Shown here in pieces: positions 6,709-12,805 of a stretch of 12,805 nucleotides of DNA (positions are counted from its first letter, which is position 1; each line of letters begins with the position of its first letter). Origin of the DNA: JAEDES01 sp964470055. Lineage in GTDB: Bacteria; Bacillota_I; Bacilli_A; RF39; UBA660. The position numbers and the translations under genes are program-made. The DNA is taken from positions 1 to 12,805 of the forward strand of contig CAYXZZ010000040.1 of the NCBI GenBank assembly GCA_964470055.1. The letters run 5' to 3'. The notes beneath the pieces are model-generated. The model made no database searches. It saw only the letters and a program-made list of their open reading frames with translations, and had not been told where the DNA came from.

Positions 6709-6769
6709 ACGAAATTAATTGTTTCTACATAATGGTCTCCAAAGGATTTGGAGATTTGACCCATTTCGT
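6709..6769 (+). other. tRNA-Trp-derived structured segment
   Basis: Positions 6729-6743 are identical to 15 bases of tRNA-Trp (5160-5174, D stem to anticodon loop), and the next bases loosely follow its T arm (TTTGGAGATTTGACC). A perfect 7-bp outer stem (ACGAAAT 6709-6715 with ATTTCGT 6763-6769) encloses the whole, and inside it TCTCCAAA (6736-6743) pairs with TTTGGAGA (6747-6754). It looks like a tRNA with acceptor and anticodon arms but no T arm. It may be a decayed att site or a structured RNA. Confidence 0.5.
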
Positions 6770-6872
6770 TATAGACCTACCAATAAATTTCAGTACGTTT
6801 TATAATTATATAATAATGAATCTCATATATATAAATTACACTTTCAGTATAAAGTAAATTAGATGTTTACGC

Positions 6873-6905
6873 AAGTAGAAATGGGACATTTCTACTTCTT
6901 TTTTT
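6873..6905 (+). terminator. Orphan plus-strand intrinsic terminator
   Basis: A perfect 11-bp stem (6873-6883 with 6887-6897) with a GGA loop is followed by C and seven T. It is one of the strongest terminators in the window, yet no plus-strand gene lies between it and the SymE operon terminator about 270 bp upstream. It may end an unannotated small RNA or be left from a deleted gene. Confidence 0.85.
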
Positions 6906-7132
6906 GAGTTGGAGCGCGACAAGTCAAAAATCGCGTGCTTCGCCCGAAAGCGGTAGTTTTAAAATAGTCGTTTCTTTTTAAAAAGTATTGATAAATAGTA
7001 ATTAAAATCAAAAGTTAGAATTTCAATAGGTGCGGGGGAAGGCGGTTCTTTTATTTTTATTATTATATAAATTCCTTCGATTATTGAGTAACTGCATAAA
7101 TAATCTAAAAAGCACAATTATTTAATATAATT

Positions 7133-7171
7133 TTCAATTGCATCATATTTGAGTGGAATGATGCAATTGAA
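7133..7171. repeat. 14-bp perfect inverted repeat
   Basis: TTCAATTGCATCAT (7133-7146) is exactly inverted at 7158-7171 around an 11-base spacer. There is no T run on either side, so it is not a terminator. A partial third copy (AATGATGAGGCAATT) follows at about 7175-7189. It could be a protein-binding site or a remnant of a small element. Confidence 0.8.
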
Positions 7172-7202
7172 TTTAATGATGAGGCAATTAAGTATTTATC
7201 AT

Positions 7203-7250
7203 TTTGACAAATCTACTGATAATTTGCTATTTATCAGTAGATTTGTCAAA
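7203..7250. repeat. 20-bp perfect inverted repeat
   Basis: Positions 7203-7222 are perfectly inverted at 7231-7250 around an 8-base loop (TTTGCTAT). No T tract follows on either strand, so simple termination is unlikely. It lies just beyond the terminator of the minus-strand module, near the putative island boundary. Confidence 0.85.
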
Positions 7251-7281
7251 GAAAAAGTTTTGGTACTATTTTTCAAAACTT
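7248..7281 (-). terminator. Terminator of the minus-strand defence module
   Basis: On the minus strand AAGTTTTG (7281-7274) pairs with CAAAACTT (7262-7255) around an 11-base loop and is followed by TTTCTTT. It lies about 35 bases past the stop codon of the membrane protein gene. Confidence 0.65.
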
Positions 7282-7315
7282 CTATATTTTACTTACTATT
7301 GAGAGTACATTTCTA

Positions 7316-7858
7316 TTAATCTCTAGATTGAAATATTGCTTCTATTCTTTTGATTATTACAAATATATTTAATATTAATACAAATGTTAAATAGTAGATT
7401 ATGTCACTTGCTATTGTATCTATTAATTCATTAAAACCTTTTCCCATAAATAATGCTGCAAATGATATTAGCAATAGAAAAATACAAATAATAATTTCAA
7501 ACACAGTTGAAGTATAAGTTTCATTTAATAATTGTTTATAAACGTTATTTTTATTTTTACTATCAATAGAACAAAGTATACTTAAAACAGCAAAGAACAT
7601 TGATATTAAAATAGATAGAATTATTAACAAATTATCAAGTAGTTCTTTATTAATTGTGTGGATTGTTCCTATATATATTGATAAGATAATCGGTACTATA
7701 TATGTGCTTATAAATTGAAGTTTATTATTTTTAAAAAAAGACAAATGTTTTTTTATTATATGTCTAATATCAACAAAGTTTCCAAGTTTTACTGAAAAGG
7801 TTAATAGCATAAATAGTAGCCCTAAAACAACTAATACTAATAATATATTATTCATCAT
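7316..7858 (-). CDS. Unrecognised five-helix membrane protein
   Basis: The 180-residue product has about five hydrophobic segments (roughly 4-22, 49-66, 76-97, 117-137 and 148-169) with a basic loop at 35-47 and a short charged tail. I do not recognise the family. Its start overlaps the 3' end of the preceding soluble-protein gene by 11 bases, so the two are probably translated in coupled fashion and act together. The pairing of a soluble protein with a small membrane partner beside a restriction system resembles known two-gene anti-phage systems in which the membrane component is an effector or sensor. That role is inferred from position only. ATG at 7858 is followed by a second ATG; either could be used. 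Confidence 0.7.
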   Translation of the reverse strand: MMNNILLVLVVLGLLFMLLTFSVKLGNFVDIRHIIKKHLSFFKNNKLQFISTYIVPIILSIYIGTIHTINKELLDNLLIILSILISMFFAVLSILCSIDSKNKNNVYKQLLNETYTSTVFEIIICIFLLLISFAALFMGKGFNELIDTIASDIIYYLTFVLILNIFVIIKRIEAIFQSRD

Positions 7859-8855
7859 TATTCAAATCCCTTTCTCCAACAGTTAATACCATTTCACTTA
7901 AGTAATCTTCTATTGTATTTTTTACATAATCTATAAGCTTATTCTTATCAGGATGACCATTAATTGATTTTATGTCATCTGGAATTTCTTCTATTATGCT
8001 TAATCTATTTATATTATGAACATTTATTGTTTTAACATGCTCACCTATGTTTACTTGAATTTTTGCGTTATGATATGATGTATGCTCAAATTCAAACAAA
8101 TTATTTTTACCACCAGAAGCATATTTTATACTTTCCATTAGTTTTTCAAATTGATTTTCTGAAAGATCTAAATTACTTAATACTCTTACTTCGGTTCCAT
8201 ATCCTTTAGATAAATTGTCTGCTTTGTCATTTGATTTATAGTTTTTTATTAAACATATTTTATTGAGTTTATTTTTTTTCAATACTTTCTCAATAAATAA
8301 TTTAGGTGCTATACAATTGCATTGTATTGATATACCAAAATTATTTGAAAAATAATCTTGCATTTTTGCTGTAGTAATAGTTTTTATACCATATGGACCT
8401 ATATTTTGAAAAATTAGCATACCTTTCTGTGCTTTAATCTTATCATTATCTTTTGGAATTACTATAAATATAAAAAATGGTTTTACATCTATATCATTTA
8501 CTGATTTTTTATATTTTATTTCTTTTGTATCAGAATTAATTATTTCTGAGGAACTACCATAATCTCCTGAATGAATCTTTGCACAAAATACTTTATACTC
8601 TTCATTGTCAACTATAGGATTTGGTTCATATTCACACTGAAAAGATTGTTGCTTTACCGAATCTATTTGTATCATAGTATGTGATTCTAAAAATTCTTTA
8701 AATATTATTGAATAATCAGAATATGATTTTACCTCACCATTTTCTGTTGTAATTGTGAATGAATCATTTAAGTTATATACATCACGAGTGGTTCTAGAAT
8801 TCTTTTTTCTTAAATAAAAACTGCATGCAGTTATACTTATACTTGCCAAATACAT
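7848..8855 (-). CDS. Unrecognised 335-residue soluble protein paired with a membrane protein
   Basis: No family is recognised. The protein is mixed alpha/beta with several regular beta strands and some conserved-looking patches: HSGDYGSSSEI (95-105), PFFIFIVIP (126-134), GMLIFQNIGPYGIKTITT (145-162) and CNCIAPKLFIEKVL (179-192). The first 15 residues are mildly hydrophobic (MYLASISITACSFYL) but too short for a confident membrane helix and read better as a first beta strand. ATG at 8855 is chosen over the GTG one codon upstream, with AGGA close upstream. The gene overlaps the membrane protein gene by 11 bases. It follows the HNH nuclease gene after a strong terminator, so it may use its own weak promoter or read-through. 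A defence role is inferred from context. Confidence 0.7.
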   Translation of the reverse strand: MYLASISITACSFYLRKKNSRTTRDVYNLNDSFTITTENGEVKSYSDYSIIFKEFLESHTMIQIDSVKQQSFQCEYEPNPIVDNEEYKVFCAKIHSGDYGSSSEIINSDTKEIKYKKSVNDIDVKPFFIFIVIPKDNDKIKAQKGMLIFQNIGPYGIKTITTAKMQDYFSNNFGISIQCNCIAPKLFIEKVLKKNKLNKICLIKNYKSNDKADNLSKGYGTEVRVLSNLDLSENQFEKLMESIKYASGGKNNLFEFEHTSYHNAKIQVNIGEHVKTINVHNINRLSIIEEIPDDIKSINGHPDKNKLIDYVKNTIEDYLSEMVLTVGERDLNNDE

Positions 8856-8886
8856 CACTTCCTAACAAATATTGTAGATCATTGTC

Positions 8887-8927
8887 AAAAAAAAGAAAAG
8901 AAATTATTATTCTATTTCTTTTCTTTT
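8887..8927 (-). terminator. Terminator of the restriction-modification operon
   Basis: AAAAGAAAAGAAAT (8891-8904) is perfectly inverted at 8914-8927 (14 bp, 9-base loop) and is followed on the minus strand by a run of T. It lies just after the HNH nuclease stop codon and separates the R-M pair from the unknown pair. Confidence 0.85.
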
Positions 8928-8931
8928 AACA

Positions 8932-10167
8932 TTACTTTTCTGGTGTAATATATTCCATATTAATTAATCTTATTAATTCTTCAAAATTCATATCTTCTAT
9001 TTCTTCATATTTATCATCATTAAATCCAATTGATAAAACATACGTGAAGTTATCAAATGAATATATTACTTCTTTTCCATATTTAATATTTTCTTCAATG
9101 TGATCAGCTTTTGTGAGTAAACAAATTTGTTGAAATGCCTTATCAATAATTCTTGTATTTCCATCTGGGTGTGCCTCCTGTAAATGTTGTCCCGGAGTTA
9201 AAGCAATTAAATTCTCTACAAATCCACTAATTAATTCAAACTCATTTTCTGGAAAAATATGGTGCATATGTACGGCTTTCCCAATTGCTAAAGCATCTTT
9301 AATTTCAGATAATCCATCATTAAACATATCATTAAATGCTTTTAGCAATTTCTTTGCCTTAGCTGATTGATATTTAATTAGATTAGAGTTTGGTTTTTCA
9401 GCTAGCGATGCGTAATATTCTCCGCGCGTCATTTCTTTTGGCTTATTTGCATAGATATCTCTAAAATTATTTCTATTATACATTAACATATCTTTAGTAA
9501 TCTTACCATTAGACATTCTACCTCTTTCAGTTCCATAGGTGTTTTTCATAAATGCTATTGGGTTTAAAACTTTTGTAAAAATTCTATTACATTCAGTTTT
9601 CCCATTTATTGGTGTATTAAAAACTGTAAATCTTCCAAATTCTTTTTTCATTTTTTCATAAGAATCATTAGTAGGATGATTAAAAAAATCTTCAAAATAT
9701 TTATATATTCCACTGTCTTTTAAAACTTTTGTATTATATAGTTCTAAAAATTTTAAAGCATTCATTTCTCTAATAGAAATAAATTCAAGCAGCATTTTGT
9801 TCCATAATTTATAATAATTTCTATTTCCTATTTTTTTCTTGTTTAAAATTCTAGCAGCAGCAAACATTTCCATTGGTTGTTGAAAAAACTTATCGTATTC
9901 ATTTCTTGCTTTTTGTTCATCTGGATTTGGCTTTTTAAAAATTGATTCAACATTCTGAACGGTATATTCGTTATGCCAAATATCTAGTGAACTAAAATAT
10001 TCCTTATCCGGATTTGATTTAGTGAATTCTAGTATACAATCTGCTATTATACATAAAACATCTGGAGTACACTTTTGATCAATCCATCTCGCATTATGAG
10101 ATTCTCTTATATCATAATTGTAGTGACTCATAAACTTTTGTATTTGCTCATCTGTTAACCAATTCAT
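8932..10167 (-). CDS. HNH-type restriction endonuclease (type IIS-like partner)
   Basis: The 411-residue protein carries an HNH nuclease motif at about 300-333: HMHHIFPE (300-307), ENLIALTPGQH (318-328) and a further His333. The last two hundred residues, 200-411, hold the catalytic part; the N-terminal 200 residues are alpha-helical and probably recognise DNA. Its gene starts one base after the methyltransferase stop (TAA-T-ATG), with GGGGGA of the ribosome binding site inside the methyltransferase end, so translation is coupled. The ORF could be extended to 10215, but that start lies inside the upstream gene with no binding site. The known asymmetric-site enzyme Eco31I is also an HNH nuclease paired with m5C and m6A methylation. 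Similarity to it is by architecture, not aligned. Alternatively it is a modification-dependent or nicking HNH protein. Confidence 0.75.
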   Translation of the reverse strand: MNWLTDEQIQKFMSHYNYDIRESHNARWIDQKCTPDVLCIIADCILEFTKSNPDKEYFSSLDIWHNEYTVQNVESIFKKPNPDEQKARNEYDKFFQQPMEMFAAARILNKKKIGNRNYYKLWNKMLLEFISIREMNALKFLELYNTKVLKDSGIYKYFEDFFNHPTNDSYEKMKKEFGRFTVFNTPINGKTECNRIFTKVLNPIAFMKNTYGTERGRMSNGKITKDMLMYNRNNFRDIYANKPKEMTRGEYYASLAEKPNSNLIKYQSAKAKKLLKAFNDMFNDGLSEIKDALAIGKAVHMHHIFPENEFELISGFVENLIALTPGQHLQEAHPDGNTRIIDKAFQQICLLTKADHIEENIKYGKEVIYSFDNFTYVLSIGFNDDKYEEIEDMNFEELIRLINMEYITPEK

Positions 10168-10168
10168 A

Positions 10169-12682
10169 TTATTCCCCCTTAAGTTTTCCAAAGAAAAATA
10201 CTGATGTCTTATCAATGTTTAAAGATCTAGTTTGATAATTTCTAGCTATTTTATAAAAATTTCTGTATTCATCAGTAGCATAAAATAACATATCTTTCTT
10301 TGATAATTTTACTTTATCTTTTGGTATTAATATTGCAACTGAACCATTTACTATAGTGCCCATTGGTTTTTCACATACTCTTGGTTTATATGACATATTA
10401 GGTGTAATATAAATATTTTTCTTATTCAAGAACTCATAAACATTATATTTTTCTATATCAGATTCATCTACATATTGATCATAATCTTCTATATGATTTA
10501 TTTCAGTAGCATCATCATTAATATTTCTTGATTTAATTACCCAAATATTCTTTTTACTTTTCGAACTATTATTATTTGTAATTTGCCTATCTCTGAATAC
10601 ATCAAAAATATTAAATTCCATTTTATCTAATAGTTTATCAAAATCATCATTTCGATAAATAATCCAATATGGTAATTTTTTATCAATAAAATAATTTTGT
10701 TTTTGATTTATTTCTTCTTTTTGAGTTATTGATAATATTTTAGAACTGCTTGGTTTATTGCGCGTGTTAATATTTATACATATTGTTTCAATTAATACAC
10801 CCTCAAATCCTTTTTCTCCAAAATCTATGATAGATTTAATATTTAATTTTGATATGTAATCTCTAGTTTTAGTATACTCACTTGTATTTAATAAAAACTT
10901 AGGCATTACCATTACAACATTATCTGCAATCAATAATGATTTTTCTAGAAAATATGATGATGTATTATTCGATTCATCATTAATGCAATTCTCCCTATAT
11001 TTTGCTAATAGTTTATTGTTTGTGTTCATTTTCATAAAAGGAGGATTACCAGTTATTAAATCATACCTATCATTAAAATCATGTAACAAATAATCATCAC
11101 AAATATAGTTTATAGTCACATTTTCAGGGATATCTATTATTTTTAGTAATTGTTTTAAAACACCAATTGAATAATTATTAATATCAACAACATCTATTAT
11201 TAATTCTTCTGCATAATTATATTTAGAAATTATATATGGTATAAAATTTCCAACTCCAACTGATGGTTCCAAGACTCTTATTTGTTTTTTATTAATATTA
11301 GGTAACTCTTTATAAATATAATTTAACAATTTCTTATTTGTATAAAACGCCTCTTCATTATTTCTTTCTGCATTAGATAATTCTGCAATTTTAGATAATG
11401 TGGTAAATGATAAAATATCTTTATTATTTTTTATAAATTCATTAAGATTTCCATTATCTAGTAAATTATTATCCTTAATTAATTTATTTATTTCTCTTAT
11501 AGAATAATTTTGTCTATTTAGATTATCTTTGATATTTATAGCTATTTGGTGAAATATTTCAGTTGGAACAGCTTCCCCAATAGATTGTCTTATATTAACT
11601 TCTTCTTTCTTAAGAAACATACGTTTTTCTTCAAAAGAAAGTCTATTTAGTTCTTTTTCATCAATTTCAGTCCATTTAAACGTTTTTGGAATAGTCATAA
11701 TATTCATTAATTCTCTAATACTAAAAACTCTATCATCTGATGGATGAACTGTATTTTGACTTGCCAACTGGTCATTTCTTGTATGAATACATGGTGCAAC
11801 CTTATTCCAAAATTGTCTTTTATATTTGTCACCAGTTTTATTAACATTTATTTTAATTTTACCATCTACAATTGTATGTGGCTTTTTGTTATCATCCTCT
11901 TGGTCAAATGCTGATTCACCCTCTTTTAAATCGTGAATCCAAGAACGCATATGTTCAGGATATGTTCTAAAGAAATGGTATATATCATTATCACTTATTT
12001 CACCAAATACATTTAATGGTTTTAATTTACCAATTACTTGTTTTAAAGTTTTTTCTTTCCTTCTTTTAGGAAACAAATCAATTGGAGAAATATAATCTTC
12101 AAGGTCTATTCTAACCCCAATTACTAAAGTTCTTGTTCTACTAGAATTTGAACCGTAATCTTTAAAGTTAACAACTCTACTCATAATAACATAGTCTTTA
12201 TCCAAATTATAATTAATAGCATCTTCAATCGATTTTACTTTTTCATCTATATCTATACAAGCAGTTTTTAAAAATGCGGAAACATTTTCAAATATAAATA
12301 TTTTAGGTTTAATATCTTTAATTATTTTAATTGATTCTATAACTAATGAATTTCTATTTATCTCATTGTTCTTTTTTAAATTTGCTACCGACATTCCTTG
12401 ACATGGTGGTGTAGCAATTACTACATCAATATTATCTATATTTTCTTTTTTATTCCATAATTTAATTTCATCAAATAGTGCATTTTTCGTTTCATCAAGC
12501 GTTATATCACCACAAATATATCCTGATTCATATTTACATTTATGGTTAAATTTTTGTATATTTAATCTTCTTTCTATAAGTTCATTGGTAGCAACACATT
12601 CAAAGTTTTCCATTTTAAATCCATAACACCCAACACCTGCACTACTAAATAAACTAATATATGTATACTTCTTGTCTTTCAT
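10169..12682 (-). CDS. Bifunctional DNA methyltransferase: m5C domain fused to N6-adenine domain
   Basis: The 837-residue protein joins two complete methyltransferases. Residues about 7-385 form a cytosine-C5 enzyme: motif I FSSAGVG (12-18), catalytic TPPCQ (Cys94), motif VI FENV (131-134), motif VIII SRTRT (181-185) and motif X QSIGEAVP (366-373); the insert at about 205-320 is the likely target recognition region. Residues about 443-640 form an N6-adenine enzyme with SAM motif VLEPSVGVGNF (470-480) and catalytic NPPF (546-549), followed by a 190-residue C-terminal recognition domain. All catalytic residues are intact. Two different chemistries in one chain suit an asymmetric target in which one strand is methylated on C and the other on A. 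ATG at 12682 follows AAGGAGGT, and an extended -10 promoter lies upstream. The HNH nuclease follows at once. Confidence 0.9.
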   Translation of the reverse strand: MKDKKYTYISLFSSAGVGCYGFKMENFECVATNELIERRLNIQKFNHKCKYESGYICGDITLDETKNALFDEIKLWNKKENIDNIDVVIATPPCQGMSVANLKKNNEINRNSLVIESIKIIKDIKPKIFIFENVSAFLKTACIDIDEKVKSIEDAINYNLDKDYVIMSRVVNFKDYGSNSSRTRTLVIGVRIDLEDYISPIDLFPKRRKEKTLKQVIGKLKPLNVFGEISDNDIYHFFRTYPEHMRSWIHDLKEGESAFDQEDDNKKPHTIVDGKIKINVNKTGDKYKRQFWNKVAPCIHTRNDQLASQNTVHPSDDRVFSIRELMNIMTIPKTFKWTEIDEKELNRLSFEEKRMFLKKEEVNIRQSIGEAVPTEIFHQIAINIKDNLNRQNYSIREINKLIKDNNLLDNGNLNEFIKNNKDILSFTTLSKIAELSNAERNNEEAFYTNKKLLNYIYKELPNINKKQIRVLEPSVGVGNFIPYIISKYNYAEELIIDVVDINNYSIGVLKQLLKIIDIPENVTINYICDDYLLHDFNDRYDLITGNPPFMKMNTNNKLLAKYRENCINDESNNTSSYFLEKSLLIADNVVMVMPKFLLNTSEYTKTRDYISKLNIKSIIDFGEKGFEGVLIETICININTRNKPSSSKILSITQKEEINQKQNYFIDKKLPYWIIYRNDDFDKLLDKMEFNIFDVFRDRQITNNNSSKSKKNIWVIKSRNINDDATEINHIEDYDQYVDESDIEKYNVYEFLNKKNIYITPNMSYKPRVCEKPMGTIVNGSVAILIPKDKVKLSKKDMLFYATDEYRNFYKIARNYQTRSLNIDKTSVFFFGKLKGE

Positions 12683-12702
12683 GTGTTCTACCTCCTTAAT
12701 AC

Positions 12703-12731
12703 ATTATAACATTTTTATTTTAGTTTGAGAA
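12703..12731 (-). promoter_or_regulatory. Promoter of the restriction-modification operon
   Basis: On the minus strand an extended -10, TGTTATAAT (TATAAT at 12703-12708), is well formed, while the -35 (TTCTCA at 12726-12731, 17-base spacing) is poor. The start site is about 15 bases before the strong AAGGAGGT. No binding site for a controller (C) protein is evident. Confidence 0.65.
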
Positions 12732-12760
12732 GGCTTTTACCCAAATTTTTAAAGCTCAGT

Positions 12761-12805
12761 TGTAAAGGTAAATTCCACTTTGAAAGGTTAAATTCCACAC
12801 TTGAG
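12761..12805. repeat. Tandem imperfect repeats, possible end of an IS21-like element
   Basis: AAAGGTAAATTCCACTTTGA (12764-12783) recurs as an imperfect copy at 12783-12804 (AAAGGTTAAATTCCAC with two insertions). Multiple short repeats at the tips, starting with TG, are typical of IS21-family ends. Only one end is inside the window and no transposase is visible, so the assignment is tentative. Confidence 0.45.

Larger units (their letters stand above)
6591..7315. other. Gene-free 725-bp stretch with tRNA debris, hairpins and GC-rich islands
   Basis: No credible coding region is seen on either strand. The stretch holds the tRNA-Trp pieces (6612-6743), the orphan terminator at 6873, a GC-rich patch with small inverted repeats at about 6911-6953 (CGCGA/TCGCG and GCTTC/GAAAGC), a second GC-rich patch at 7029-7046, two large perfect hairpins (7133-7171 and 7203-7250) and the terminator of the minus-strand module. 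The mosaic base composition suggests layered insertion and deletion between core genome and defence island. Confidence 0.7.

Noticed and set aside
6700..6905. T-box leader responding to tRNA-Trp.
   Set aside because: No T-box sequence (AGGGTGG-type bulge) and no downstream tryptophan or synthetase gene on the plus strand.
7203..7250. The 20-bp inverted repeat as a transcription terminator.
   Set aside because: Neither strand has a T run after the stem; a separate terminator is found at 7248-7281.
7316..8855. Assignment of the gene pair to Kiwa (kwaA/kwaB).
   Set aside because: Sizes and one-membrane/one-soluble layout agree, but gene order is reversed and no KwaB (DUF4868) motif is recognised.
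10168..10215. Longer N-terminus of the HNH nuclease inside the methyltransferase gene.
   Set aside because: No ribosome binding site; the coupled ATG at 10167 has a strong one.

Overview
The window is AT-rich, with TAA/TAG stops, TGG for tryptophan (so standard code), strong GGAGG-type ribosome binding sites and sigma-A-type promoters. This points to a low-GC Gram-positive bacterium (Bacillota, probably Bacilli, possibly a gut lineage). The species cannot be named from sequence alone.

Layout. (1) Positions 1-250 are the promoter and leader region of an rRNA operon running left out of the window on the minus strand: two tandem promoters and a boxA-like element. (2) Positions 252-3820, minus strand, hold core-genome genes: NtdP-type nucleoside phosphatase (DUF402), a DUF308/HdeD-like membrane protein, a VanZ-RDD membrane protein, and gpsA (glycerol-3-phosphate dehydrogenase). 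gpsA and the VanZ-RDD gene look like one operon; the other two have their own promoters. (3) Positions 4028-5044, plus strand, encode a membrane-anchored extracytoplasmic protein with a degenerate amidase-like domain and a C-terminal LysM. (4) tRNA-Trp(CCA) at 5138-5211 with its own terminator. (5) Positions 5250-7250 look like an integration site: a structured segment, a tyrosine recombinase broken by one extra G in a G5 run, an overlapping 55-codon SymE-like toxin gene, then about 725 bp without genes. That gap holds three degenerate pieces of tRNA-Trp in both orientations, several hairpins, an orphan plus-strand terminator and GC-rich islands. (6) Positions 7316-12682, all minus strand, are a defence-type module: a fused m5C + N6-adenine DNA methyltransferase, a coupled HNH endonuclease, and an unrecognised pair made of a soluble protein overlapping a five-helix membrane protein. 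(7) The right edge (12761-12805) has tandem repeats that resemble a transposon end, possibly IS21-type.

How it fits together: the tRNA-Trp gene seems to be the anchor of an accessory island beginning just after it. The recombinase/SymE cassette and the scattered tRNA-Trp fragments look like attachment-site debris from one or more integration events. The methyltransferase and HNH nuclease form a restriction-modification system that probably recognises an asymmetric (type IIS-like) site, because each strand would be protected by a different chemistry. The soluble/membrane pair downstream is the best candidate in the window for an undescribed system, probably anti-phage by position. Its function is inferred from context only.
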